A DNA stretch of 64,000 nucleotides. Origin: Blastococcus sp. TF02A-26. GTDB lineage: Bacteria; Actinomycetota; Actinomycetes; Mycobacteriales; Geodermatophilaceae. The notes beneath the pieces are model-generated. The model had not been told where the DNA came from. It searched no databases and was given only the letters and a program-made list of their open reading frames with translations. Position 1 is the stretch's first letter, and each line of letters starts with the position of its first letter. A program made the translations under genes and the position numbers. The stretch lies in assembly GCF_003319125.1 (NCBI RefSeq), contig NZ_QOHG01000005.1, forward strand, positions 124,001 to 188,000, in the 5' to 3' direction. This document shows, one piece after another, positions 1 to 8,227 of the stretch.

Positions 1-2203
1 TGATCTCGCGCAGCACGGCCTCGGCGTCGGGGTCCTGGGTCTCCCCGTGCAGCGGGTAGTCCCAGGTCATGTGCAGCAGCGCCTGGTCCCGCGGGTCGGT
101 GGAGTCCTGGAGCCGCTCCCGCAGGATCCGGCCCAGGTGGTAGTAGAACCACAGGTCGCTGCGGGCGTCGCCCGGCGGCTCGACCGCCTTCTCCCGCCAC
201 TGCAGCATCCGCTGCGTCTGGGTGAAGGTGCCCTCCTTCTCCACGTGCGAGGCGCAGGGGAGGAAGAAGACCTCGGTGCCGATCGTCTCCGGCGCGAGCT
301 CCCCGGTCTCGACCTCCGGTGACTCGTTCCAGAAGGTGGCCGACTCGATCATCTGCAGGTCGCGGACGACCAGCCAGTCCAGGTTGGCCAGGCCGAAGCG
401 GTTCATCCGGCCGTTGGGGTGCCCGACCGTGGGGTTCTCGCCGACGAGGAAGTAGCCGGAGACCTTGCCCTCGATCATGTCGGCGATCGTCCGGTAGGAG
501 CTGTGGTCGCCGTTGATCTTCGGGATCCAGTCGAACCGGAAGTCGTTCTCCGGCTGCGCGGCGTCGCCGAACCAGGCCTTGAGCAGGCTCACCATGTACG
601 CCCGCTTGTTGCCCCAGAACCCGGCCTTGCCGGCCGCGTCGGCGCAGTACTCGTCCAGCGTCTGGTGCTGCATCGCGTGCGGCATCGGCAGGTAGCCGGG
701 CAGCAGGTTGAACAACGTCGGGACGTCGGTCGAGCCCTGGATGCTCGCGTGCCCGCGCAGCGCCATGATCCCGCCGCCGGGACGGCCGATGTTGCCCAGC
801 AGCGTCTGCAGGATCGACGCGGTGCGGATGTACTGCGCGCCGACGCTGTGCTGCGTCCAGCCCACCGAGTAGACCCACGCCGTCGTCCGCTCGCGGTTGG
901 AGTTCTCCGTGACCCACTTCGCGACCTGCTCGAACACCGCCGGCTCGATGCCGCACACCTCGGCGACCATCTCCGGGGTGTAGCGGGCGTAGTGCCGCTT
1001 GAGGATCTGGAAGACCGTCCGCGGGTGCTCCAGCGTCTCGTCGCGCTTGGGCTTCGCCGGGATCGGCGGGCCGCCGCTGCCGGCCGCCTGCGCCCGGTCG
1101 GAGTCCTTGACGTCGGGGTGCTGCTCGCTGCGGTCCTGCTCGGCTGCGCCGGCGGGGTCGTCGGACCCGGAGTGGGCCGGCTCCTCCGGCTCGTACTGCC
1201 AGCTGGCCTCGTCGTAGTGGTTGGTCTCCGGGTCGAAGCCGGAGAACAGCCCGTCGAGCTCCTCGGTGTCGACGAACTCCTCACCGACCAGCGCCGCGGC
1301 GTTCGTGTAGGCGACGACGTACTCGCGGAACCAGAGGTCGTTCTCCAGCACGTACCGGATCAGCCCGCCGAGGAACGCGATGTCGGTGCCGATCCGCAGC
1401 GGCACGTGCAGGTCGGCGACGGCGCTGGTCCGGGTGAACCGCGGGTCGATGTGCACGATCTTGGCGCCGCGCGCCTTGGCCTCCATCACCCACTGGAAAC
1501 CGACCGGGTGGCACTCGGCCATGTTCGAACCCTCGATGACGATGCAGTCGGAGTTCGAGAGGTCCTCCAGGAAGTTCGTGGCACCGCCACGACCGAACGA
1601 GGCACCCAGACCGGGCACCGTGGAGGAGTGCTATATGCGCGCCTGGTTCTCGATCTGGATCGCGCCCAGGGCGCTGTAGAGCTTCTTCATGAGGTAGTTC
1701 TCCTCGTTGTCGAGGGTCGCCCCTCCGAGGCTCGCTATCCCCATGGTCCGGTTCACCCGGTGCCGGTTCCCCGGCGGTCCGTCCTCGTCCTGCCAGTGCT
1801 TGCGCCGGGCCTCCAGCACGCGGTCGGCGATCATCTCCATAGCCGTGTCGAGCTCGAGGTCCTCCCACTCCGTCCCGTACGGACGGCGGTAGCGGACCTT
1901 CGTCACCCGGGACGGGCTGGTCACCAGCTGCTTGCTCGCCGCGCCCTTGGGGCACAGCCGGCCGCGGTTGACCGGCGAGTCCGGGTCGCCCTCGATCTGG
2001 GTGATCCGGCCGTCCTCGACGTAGACCTTCTGCGCGCAGCCGACGGCGCAGAACGGGCAGACGCTCTTCGCGACGTGGTCGGCGGTCGCGGTGCGGCTGA
2101 CCACCGCCTCGGTTCCCTTGCTGCGCGCGGCCTTGCCCCGCCCCAGCGGATCGGAGCCGGTGAGCTGCCGGAACACCGGCCACGCGTCGAGCCACGTCTT
2201 CAC
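1..2203 (-). CDS. fdhA: Formate dehydrogenase alpha subunit, selenoprotein with UAG-encoded Sec; 3' end beyond window
   Basis: Molybdopterin (bis-MGD) catalytic subunit that oxidises formate to CO2. Read from a GTG at 2203, it shows a [4Fe-4S] motif CPFCAVGC at residues 49-56 with the fourth Cys at 84 (LCPKG). The frame meets one stop, TAG at 1631-1633 (codon 191), in the context QARI-stop-HSSTVPGLG. In E. coli FdnG the selenocysteine lies in the same context (QARV-U-H). After the TAG the frame stays open for 543 codons to the left edge; I checked every in-frame codon. It continues with family-typical sequence (GSNMAECHPVGFQW, HIDPRFTRTSAVAD, GNIGRPGGG, GENPTVGHPNG). No Tat signal is seen, so it is probably cytoplasmic. 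An insert of about 45 residues rich in Asp, Glu, Ser and Pro lies near residues 290-335. A conventional reading would split this gene into an N-terminal fragment and an orphan C-terminus. It is divergent from the VanZ-like gene. Confidence 0.93.
1601..1633 (-). promoter_or_regulatory. Bacterial SECIS hairpin directly downstream of the UAG codon
   Basis: On the minus strand, 12 nt after the TAG, GGTGCCC (1619-1613) pairs with GGGTGCC (1607-1601), a 7-bp stem with two G-U pairs. It closes on the 5-nt loop GGTCT (1612-1608). The loop begins 18 nt after the stop codon. As I recall it, the E. coli fdhF SECIS has the same GGUCU loop at the same 18-nt distance, where the GU is contacted by SelB. The match in loop and spacing supports a functional SelB-binding element that acts on UAG instead of UGA. 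Confidence 0.82.
1631..1633 (-). other. In-frame TAG at the selenocysteine position of fdhA
   Basis: Read on the minus strand, the codons are CAG GCG CGC ATA TAG CAC TCC TCC. TAG takes the place held by TGA (Sec) or TGC (Cys) in other formate dehydrogenases. It is the only stop in 734 codons. Seen: the TAG and the flanking homology. Inference: it is decoded as selenocysteine by a tRNA-Sec with a CUA anticodon. That tRNA and the selA/selB/selD genes are not in this window. I recall a published report of UAG-directed selenocysteine in Geodermatophilus and Blastococcus, which fits, but I could not check it here. Confidence 0.85.
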
Positions 2204-2280
2204 CCCGCCGATGCTGCCACCGCAGGCGGCCACCCGCGCGGGGAGCGGGAACGGATCCGTCCGGCGGCTACCGTGCGCGC

Positions 2281-2685
2281 ATGGTCCGGGCGGCACGCAT
2301 CGCCCTGGCGCTGTACCTGCTCGCCGGTGCGGCGATCACCCTCGGTCCGACGCCGGACGGGGTGTTCGGCCGCGGGCAGCGGGCCGTCGGGGAGGTGACC
2401 GACGGGGCGCTGTCGGCGGGGGCCATCGAGGCCGGCGCCAACATCGCGGTCTTCGTCCCGCTCGGATTCCTGCTGTGCCAGGCGTTCCCCGCCGTGCGCC
2501 GCTCCCTGATGTGGCTGCTCTGCGTCACTGCCTCCGCGGGGATCGAGGCGTACCAGTACCTCTTGCCGGGCCGCGACGCATCGGTCCGCGACGTCGTCAT
2601 GAACGGTCTCGGCGCCGCGCTGGGCGTGCTGCTCAGCTGGGTCCTGGACGGCGTCCTCGCCCGTCGGCGGGCCCGCTCCGGATGA
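2281..2685 (+). CDS. VanZ-like membrane protein
   Basis: Small integral membrane protein (134 aa) with about four hydrophobic segments: an N-terminal one (ALALYLLAGAAITLGPTP), one near residues 55-70 (ANIAVFVPLGFLLCQAF), one near 78-92 and one near 110-128. VanZ-family proteins have this size and topology and the conserved pattern N-x-x-x-F-x-P-x-G, here NIAVFVPLGF. A second family landmark is an acidic EAYQ-like motif followed by DVVMNGLGAALG, also present (RDASVRDVVMNGLG). The founding member is associated with teicoplanin resistance, but most members have no known role and none is inferred here. The gene is divergent from fdhA with 77 bp between the starts. The ATG has only a weak ribosome-binding site. 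Confidence 0.75.
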   Translation: MVRAARIALALYLLAGAAITLGPTPDGVFGRGQRAVGEVTDGALSAGAIEAGANIAVFVPLGFLLCQAFPAVRRSLMWLLCVTASAGIEAYQYLLPGRDASVRDVVMNGLGAALGVLLSWVLDGVLARRRARSG

Positions 2686-2744
2686 CCGCCACCACATGTG
2701 TCGGAACGGACGCACCTCCAGGGGGTGAACCAGGGGAAACCCCG

Positions 2745-3587
2745 ATGTCCCTGTCGGTGGCGCGGAGGACACTGGTCCCCGTGACCGCCCCGGTGCTGCA
2801 CTTCCTGGGCCACTCGACCGTCCGCGTCGAGCTGGCCGGCCGCACCGTGCTCACCGACCCGGTCCTCACCTCCCGCGTCGGTCCGCTGCGGCGGGTGGTC
2901 CCGCTCCCGGACGCGGCCTCCTGGGCCGGCGTCGATCTGGTGCTGCTCAGCCACCAGCACGGCGACCACCTGCACCTGCCCTCGCTGCGGCTGCTCGGTC
3001 CGTCGGTGCGGATCGTCGCCCCGCGCGGGGCCGGGGCGTGGCTGCGCGCCCGCGGGTTCCGGCACGTCGACGAGCTGGCGCCCGGGGAGTCGCTCACCGA
3101 CGGCGGGCTCCGGGTGACCGCCGTCCCGGCCGCGCACAGCAGCCACCGCTGGGGGCCGCGGCTGACCCACGGCCCCGAGGCACCGGCCGTCGGGCACCTG
3201 CTCGAGGGCGGCGACCGGACCGTCTACGTCTCCGGGGACACCGACCTGTTCGACGGGATGTACCGGCTCGGCGACACCGGCATCGACGTGGCGCTGCTGC
3301 CGGTGTGGGGCTGGGGTCCCTCGCTCGGCCCCGGTCACCTGGACCCGACGCGCGCCGCGGAGGCCGTCGCCCGGGTCCGGCCGAGGGTCGTCGTCCCGGT
3401 GCACTGGGGCACCCTCGCGCTGCCCGGCAGCACCGTCGTCCCCCCGCTGCGCGCCCGGATGCGGCGGCTGCTGACCGAGCCGCCCCGCACGTTCGCCGAC
3501 GCCGTCACCGCCCGCGGCCTGGACACCCACGTCGCGCTCACCGAGCCCGGCGCCGCCGTCCTCCTCCCGACCGGGGACCGGACGTGA
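2745..3587 (+). CDS. MBL-fold metal-dependent hydrolase (UlaG-like)
   Basis: Predicted cytoplasmic metallo-hydrolase of the beta-lactamase fold. Metal ligands are visible: SHQHGDHLHL (HxHxDH), a later His in AAHSSHRWGP, VSGDTDLF (Asp bridging the metals) and PVHWGTL near the C-terminus. The N-terminal FLGHSTVRVELAGRTVLTDPVL is typical of UlaG/NAPE-PLD-like members that open with a GHST motif. The substrate is unknown. The ATG at 2745 follows AGGGGAA; a GTG at 2781, 12 nt after GGAGG, would remove 12 residues and is an equally plausible start that begins nearer the conserved fold. The stop overlaps the GTG of the next gene by 4 nt (GTGA), so the two are probably translationally coupled. Confidence 0.82.
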   Translation: MSLSVARRTLVPVTAPVLHFLGHSTVRVELAGRTVLTDPVLTSRVGPLRRVVPLPDAASWAGVDLVLLSHQHGDHLHLPSLRLLGPSVRIVAPRGAGAWLRARGFRHVDELAPGESLTDGGLRVTAVPAAHSSHRWGPRLTHGPEAPAVGHLLEGGDRTVYVSGDTDLFDGMYRLGDTGIDVALLPVWGWGPSLGPGHLDPTRAAEAVARVRPRVVVPVHWGTLALPGSTVVPPLRARMRRLLTEPPRTFADAVTARGLDTHVALTEPGAAVLLPTGDRT

Positions 3588-4246
3588 GCGCGCTCGCGTC
3601 GAGCTGGACCGACGCCTCCTCGCTCGGCTACCCCGTCGTCTTCGGCGGGGTGCTGCTCGGCTCGATCGTGCCGGTCGTCCCCACCGGCGCGGTGGTCGGC
3701 GCCGCGGCCGCGCTCGCCACGACCTCCGCCGGGCTGGACCTCGTCCTCGTGCTGCTCCTGGCCACCGTCGCGGCCTGGACCGGCGACGTCGTCACCTTCG
3801 CCGTCTGCCGGTTCGGCGGGCCGGCCGCCGTCCGCTGGGTCGCCCGCGGTCAGCACGCCGACCGGATCGCCGAGGTCCGCGAGCAGTTCCGGGCGCACGG
3901 CTGGCAGATCATCGTGGCCGGCCGGCTGCTGCCCGCCGGACGGATCCCGGTGCTGCTCGCCGCGGGGGCGCTGGCCTACCCGTGGCGGCGGCTGGTGCCG
4001 GCCAGCATGCTCGCCGCGCTCCTGTGGGCGGTGGCCTACGCGCTGCTCGGTGTGGTCAGCGGCGGGATCTTCGACAGCCCGCTCATCGCCACCCTCATCG
4101 CCACGCTGCTGGTCCTGCTCGTCGGCGCGCTGCTCAACGTGGCCGGCGCGGCCCGCCGCCGGACGGCCCGGCGGGCGGCAGCGCCGGAGCCCGTCGAACC
4201 GACGCCCGCGGCCTGCGGTCCCCGCGAGCGCAGCGGACCGGCATGA
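3584..4246 (+). CDS. DedA-family (VTT domain) membrane protein
   Basis: Polytopic membrane protein of about 220 aa. The core motif of the DedA/VTT family is present: a glycine-rich first hydrophobic region (VVFGGVLLGSIVPVVPTGAVVGAAAA), a central FR-x-x-G-W-x-I-I-V-A-G-R-LLPAGR-IP element (arginines at about 113 and 121, 125), then two strongly hydrophobic segments. Family members act in membrane homeostasis and lipid or undecaprenyl-phosphate flipping in several bacteria; the substrate here cannot be told. The C-terminal tail (residues 190-220) is Arg/Ala/Pro-rich and cytoplasmic. It starts at GTG inside the stop of the hydrolase gene and its own stop overlaps the next ATG (ATGA), making a tight operon. 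Confidence 0.75.
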   Translation: MSALASSWTDASSLGYPVVFGGVLLGSIVPVVPTGAVVGAAAALATTSAGLDLVLVLLLATVAAWTGDVVTFAVCRFGGPAAVRWVARGQHADRIAEVREQFRAHGWQIIVAGRLLPAGRIPVLLAAGALAYPWRRLVPASMLAALLWAVAYALLGVVSGGIFDSPLIATLIATLLVLLVGALLNVAGAARRRTARRAAAPEPVEPTPAACGPRERSGPA

Positions 4247-6462
4247 CCCGCCCCGCCGAGAGCGGTCGCGCCCTCCGGCGCGGCCGCACCCCCGCCCGCG
4301 TGCTGGTGACCTGGCTGGCCGCGACCGTCGCGCTCGGCCTGCTCGACGACCGGCTGGAGCGCTTCGACCTCGGCTCGTGGTGGCAGCCCCCGCTGGTCGC
4401 CCTGCTGCTCGGTCTGCTGACCGCGGTCGTCTGGCCGCTGGTCATGCGGATCGCCCTGCCGCTGGCCTTCCTCACCCTGGGCCTGGGCAGCTTCCTGCTG
4501 CTCGGGCTGGCCGTGCTCGGGCTGTCGTTCCTCGTCCCCGGCGTGGTGGTGGAGGACGTGCGCACCGGCGTGCTCGTCGCCGTCGTCATGGCCGCGGTCT
4601 CCGGGCTGGTCAGCAGCGCCCTGGCGATCGACGAGGACGAGCTGTTCTTCCGCCGCGCCCGCCGCCGGGCACGGCGGGGCGGGGACACCGGCGAGCGGCC
4701 GCCCGGCGTGCTCTTCCTGCAGATCGACGCGCTGTCGTACGAGACCGCGCGCCGCGCCGTCCGCGACGGGTCCATGCCCAACGTCGCCGCCTGGCTGCGC
4801 GAGGGCAGCCACGCGATGACCTCCTGGCACACCGACTGGAGCTCGCAGACCGGCGCCGAGGTCAGCGGCATCCTCCTGGGCAGCAACCACGACGTCTTCG
4901 GCTTCCGCTGGTACGAGAAGGACCGCGACCGGATCGTGCGCATCTCGCATCCGGAGGACGCGGCGATGGTGGAGCGCCGGCTCTCCGACGGGCGCGGTCT
5001 GCTCGCCGGGGGCGGCGCCGGCCGCGGCAACCTGTTCACCGGCGACGCGCCGCACGTCAGCCTCACGATGAGCTCGCTGGCGCACGTGGTCCCGGCCGGC
5101 AGCCGCCGCGCCCGCACCCTCGACCGCGTCGGCTCCGGCTACTACGCCTACTTCGCCAACCCGGTCAACGCGCTGCGCACCCTCGCGGTCTCGGCCGTGG
5201 ACATCGGCCGCGAGTTGGTCGCGGCCGCGCGCGAGCGCCGCGACGACGTCCGCCCGCGGGTCAACCGGGGCGGGCTGTGGCCGCTGCTGCGGCCGGGCAC
5301 CACGGTGATCAGCCGGGACGTCGTGGTCTTCGCCCTGCTCGAGGACATGCTCGCCGGCCGGCCGGTGGCCTACGCCGACTTCCTCGGCTACGACGAGGCC
5401 GGCCACCACGCCGGGCTCGAGCGCGCCGACACCCTCGCCGTGCTGCGCACCATCGACCAGCAGATCGGCCGGCTGCACCGGGCCGCCGCGCTCGCGCCGC
5501 GCGAGTACCACCTGGTCTGCCTCTCCGATCACGGCCTCACCCAGGGCGAGGCCTTCGAGGCGCGCTTCGGCGAGACCGTCGAGGAGCTGGTGGGCCGGCT
5601 GTGCGGCGCCGATCCGCGGACGGTCCGCACGGGCGGGCGGAGCAGCCGGCACCCCGCCGACGGCGGCTGGCAGATCGGCGCCGCGCTGGGCGAGGGCGCC
5701 GGACCGGTCGCCCGCCGGCTGCGCGCCCGCGTGCAGGCCGGCAGCGACCACGACCACGAGCTCCCCGCCGGCCGCGAGGGCGCCGTCCCGCGGGTGGCGC
5801 CGGGCGTGGTGGTCACCGTGTCCGGCCACACCGCCTCCGTCTCCTTCGCCGACGTTCCCGGCCGGGTGCCGCTGGAGGAGATCGAGCACCACTGGCCCGA
5901 CCTGCTGCCCGGCCTGGTCGACCACCCGGGGGTCGGCTTCCTCCTGGTCCGGTCCGCCGAGCACGGGCCGGTCGTCCTCGGCCGGGACGGCCTGCGCCGG
6001 CTGCGCACCGGCGAGGTGATCGGCAGCGACCCGCTGACGGCCTACGGCGAGCACGCCCCCGCGCTGGTGGCCCGGGTCTCGGAGTTCCCGCACTGCCCCG
6101 ACGTCGTGATCAACAGCGCCTACGACCCGGTCACCGACGAGGCCTCGCCGTTCGAGCCGCACGTGGGCTCGCACGGCGGGCTCGGCGGTCCGCAGCAGCG
6201 CGGCTTCCTCGTGTACCCGCGCTCGCTCACCCCGCCCGGCCAGGTCGTGGGGGCCGAGCAGCTGCACCGGGTGTTCCGCGGCTGGCTGACCGAGCTCGGC
6301 CATCCGGAGCCCGCCGCCGAGGGGGCGGAGATCGGTCCCGACAGCGTCACCGCCCGGGCGCTGGCGCGTGTGGCCGGTGACCGGACACACGGTGACCTGC
6401 AGGTGAATCCCGACGCCGGGGCCTGGCGGCCCGCGGGCACAGCACCGACAGTGGACCGGTGA
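4243..6462 (+). CDS. Membrane-anchored type I phosphodiesterase/alkaline phosphatase-superfamily protein
   Basis: A 739-aa protein with two parts. Residues 1-130 hold about four hydrophobic segments resembling phage-holin/DUF4229-like small membrane modules. Residues 155-680 form an alkaline-phosphatase-superfamily fold: LFLQIDALSYETARRAV near the start (metal-binding Asp), TSWHTDWSSQTGAEVSGIL (Thr/Ser nucleophile region), YADFLGYDEAGHHAG (metal-binding Asp, Asp and His), LVCLSDHGLTQGEAF (Asp-His pair) and EPHVGSHGGLGG (last His). This is the metal-ligand order of type I phosphodiesterases and nucleotide pyrophosphatases. The likely role is hydrolysis of a phosphodiester in the membrane or envelope; the substrate is unknown. 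It overlaps the DedA gene upstream (ATGA) and the glycosyltransferase downstream (GTGA). Confidence 0.75.
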   Translation: MTRPAESGRALRRGRTPARVLVTWLAATVALGLLDDRLERFDLGSWWQPPLVALLLGLLTAVVWPLVMRIALPLAFLTLGLGSFLLLGLAVLGLSFLVPGVVVEDVRTGVLVAVVMAAVSGLVSSALAIDEDELFFRRARRRARRGGDTGERPPGVLFLQIDALSYETARRAVRDGSMPNVAAWLREGSHAMTSWHTDWSSQTGAEVSGILLGSNHDVFGFRWYEKDRDRIVRISHPEDAAMVERRLSDGRGLLAGGGAGRGNLFTGDAPHVSLTMSSLAHVVPAGSRRARTLDRVGSGYYAYFANPVNALRTLAVSAVDIGRELVAAARERRDDVRPRVNRGGLWPLLRPGTTVISRDVVVFALLEDMLAGRPVAYADFLGYDEAGHHAGLERADTLAVLRTIDQQIGRLHRAAALAPREYHLVCLSDHGLTQGEAFEARFGETVEELVGRLCGADPRTVRTGGRSSRHPADGGWQIGAALGEGAGPVARRLRARVQAGSDHDHELPAGREGAVPRVAPGVVVTVSGHTASVSFADVPGRVPLEEIEHHWPDLLPGLVDHPGVGFLLVRSAEHGPVVLGRDGLRRLRTGEVIGSDPLTAYGEHAPALVARVSEFPHCPDVVINSAYDPVTDEASPFEPHVGSHGGLGGPQQRGFLVYPRSLTPPGQVVGAEQLHRVFRGWLTELGHPEPAAEGAEIGPDSVTARALARVAGDRTHGDLQVNPDAGAWRPAGTAPTVDR

Positions 6463-7430
6463 GACCCGACGCGCGCGCCTGGTTCGAGACGCGGACGACG
6501 TCGGCCCCCGGGCCGGCCGAGATCGACGCCGCGGCCCTGCTGCGCGCCAAGCGGCGCGGCGGGCACCGGATCAGCGTCGTCCTCCCGGCCCGCGACGAGG
6601 AGGCGACCGTCGGGGGCCTGGTCGCCGACATCGTCGAGCGGTGGATGCGCCGCGTGCCCCTGGTCGACGAGCTGCTCGTCGTCGACTCCGACTCCACCGA
6701 CCGCACCGCCGAGGTCGCCCGGGCCGCCGGCGCGGACGTCGTCGCCACCGCCGACGTGCTGCCCGCGCACGGCTCCCGCCCCGGCAAGGGCGAGGCGCTG
6801 TGGAAGTCGCTGGCCGCGACCACCGGCGACCTCGTCGTCTTCCACGACGCCGACCTGCTCGGCGACGTCTCCCACTACGTGCCCGCGCTGCTCGGTCCGC
6901 TGCTGACCGATCCCGCCGTCGGCTACGTGAAGGGCTGCTACACCCGCCCGCTGTCCGCCGACGGCGTGACCGCCCCGGGCGGGGGCGGGCGGGTCACCGA
7001 GCTCACCGCGCGGCCGCTGCTCAACGCCTGGTGGCCCGAGCTCGCCGGCGTCGTCCAGCCGCTGTCCGGCGAGTACGCCGGCCGCCGCGAGTTCCTCGAG
7101 CAGGTGCCGTTCTCCTCCGGCTACGGCGTCGAGGTCGGGCTGCTGCTCGACCTGCTGGAGCTCGTCGGCCTCTCCGGCCTGGCGCAGGTCGACCTCGGCG
7201 AGCGCCGACACACCTCGCAGACCCAGGACGCGCTGAGCCGGATGGCCGGCCAGGTCCTCTCCTCGATCCTGGCCCGCGCCGGGCACGGCCGGGCGGTCAG
7301 CGGGCTGCTCACCCAGTTCCGCCGTGACGGCGACGGCTTCGAGGCCTACAGCAGCCCGGTCGCGGTGGACGAGCGGCCGCCGATGGCCTCGATCCCGGAG
7401 TACCGCGCCCGACAGGCCGCCTCCAGCTGA
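6459..7430 (+). CDS. gpgS: Glucosyl-3-phosphoglycerate synthase-like glycosyltransferase
   Basis: GT-A glycosyltransferase (323 aa) of the GT81 type, which transfers glucose from an NDP-sugar to 3-phosphoglycerate, the first step of methylglucose-lipopolysaccharide or glucosylglycerate synthesis. Visible landmarks: SVVLPARDEEATVG at about 27-40, LLVVDSDSTDRT (nucleotide-binding Asp), RPGKGEALWKSL, VVFHDADL (DxD-like metal motif), VGYVKGCYTRPL, and PLSGEYAGRREFLEQVPFSSGYGVEVGLLLD, close to the GpgS acceptor region. The GTG start lies in the preceding stop (GTGA). It ends the five-gene plus-strand unit and converges on the HAD gene with 25 bp between. The five neighbours suggest envelope lipid or glycan work, which is an inference. 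Confidence 0.82.
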   Translation: MRPDARAWFETRTTSAPGPAEIDAAALLRAKRRGGHRISVVLPARDEEATVGGLVADIVERWMRRVPLVDELLVVDSDSTDRTAEVARAAGADVVATADVLPAHGSRPGKGEALWKSLAATTGDLVVFHDADLLGDVSHYVPALLGPLLTDPAVGYVKGCYTRPLSADGVTAPGGGGRVTELTARPLLNAWWPELAGVVQPLSGEYAGRREFLEQVPFSSGYGVEVGLLLDLLELVGLSGLAQVDLGERRHTSQTQDALSRMAGQVLSSILARAGHGRAVSGLLTQFRRDGDGFEAYSSPVAVDERPPMASIPEYRARQAASS

Positions 7431-7455
7431 AGGCCTTTCGCGCGCGACGTGCTCC

Positions 7456-8121
7456 TCAGGCGAGGGGGGTCTCGTCGAGGTTCGCGGCGAGGTCCCCCGG
7501 GGTGTCGAAGATGGCCACGGCGCCGGCGTCGTTCAGCTCGTCGTCCCCGAAACCGCCCGACCGCACCACGATGGCCGGCATCCCCGCGTTGTCGGCGGCC
7601 TTCACGTCCCAGACCGAGTCGCCGACCAGGACGGCGGCCGCGTCCTCCGGGGCGCCGATCTTCTGCAGCGCCACCTGCAGCAGGTCCGGCGCCGGCTTGG
7701 TCGCCTCGACGTCGTCGCTGGTGGTCCAGCCGTCGGCGACGTCGCGGGCGTCGAGCAGGTCCAGTGCCAGGTCCACGTGGTGCGGCTTGCCGGAGCTGGC
7801 CAGCACCACCCGGTGACCGCGCTCCTTGAGCGCCAGGAGCAGCTCGCGCCCGCCGGGCAGCACCGCGACCTCCTTCATGAGCGGGTCGGCCTCCTCGACC
7901 CACCGCTCCCGCAGCTCCGAGCCGATCCGCTCCTCGAGCTCGTCCCCGCCGATGGCCGCGACCAGCTGGTCCCCGCCCATGCCGATCAGCCGGTGGATCC
8001 GCCAGATCGGGAAGGTCTCCCCCATCGACCGGAACGCCCGGTACCAGGCCAGCGCGTGCTGGTAGTTGGTGTCGACGAGCGTGCCGTCGACGTCGAGGAC
8101 GGCGATCGCGGAAGCAGCCAT
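7456..8121 (-). CDS. HAD-superfamily phosphatase (beta-phosphoglucomutase/Gph-like)
   Basis: Haloacid-dehalogenase-type hydrolase of 221 aa. Motif I is VLDVDGTLVDTNYQHA at residues 8-23 (nucleophile Asp and acid/base Asp), motif II is VVLASSGKP, motif III Lys lies in ATKPAPDLL and motif IV is VLVGDSVWDVKAADNAGM. The insertion after motif I is alpha-helical (subclass I cap), as in phosphoglycolate phosphatases and sugar-phosphate phosphatases. The exact substrate is not given by sequence. It starts at ATG 8121, 41 bp from a long perfect hairpin that separates it from the alcohol dehydrogenase gene, so the two minus-strand genes are likely separate transcripts. Confidence 0.85.
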   Translation of the reverse strand: MAASAIAVLDVDGTLVDTNYQHALAWYRAFRSMGETFPIWRIHRLIGMGGDQLVAAIGGDELEERIGSELRERWVEEADPLMKEVAVLPGGRELLLALKERGHRVVLASSGKPHHVDLALDLLDARDVADGWTTSDDVEATKPAPDLLQVALQKIGAPEDAAAVLVGDSVWDVKAADNAGMPAIVVRSGGFGDDELNDAGAVAIFDTPGDLAANLDETPLA

Positions 8122-8162
8122 GGGCGCAGCACTGCCCGTCCCGCCGCCCCCGCAACCCCGCC

Positions 8163-8227
8163 CGAGGCATGGGAAGCGATCCCCACGTCTCGGGCGTCAG
8201 GACGTGGGGATCGCTTCCCATGCCTCG
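8163..8227. terminator. 27-bp perfect inverted repeat with 11-nt loop
   Basis: Positions 8163-8189 and 8201-8227 are exact reverse complements (27 bp, beginning CGAGGCATGG), with loop 8190-8200. The right arm abuts the stop of the alcohol dehydrogenase gene, so it most likely terminates that minus-strand transcript as a stem without a U-tract, common in actinobacteria. The perfect length is unusual for a terminator. Confidence 0.6.

Noticed and set aside
1631-1633. The TAG as a nonsense mutation making fdhA a pseudogene
   Set aside because: It falls exactly at the Sec codon, the SECIS hairpin is preserved at the right spacing, and the rest of the frame shows no decay over 543 codons.
419-2398. 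Long open frame on the plus strand opposite fdhA (over 650 codons)
   Set aside because: It is a codon-aligned antisense shadow of a high-GC gene. Its amino acid composition is Arg/Val/Asp/Leu-dominated without motifs, whereas the minus frame has clear formate dehydrogenase sequence.
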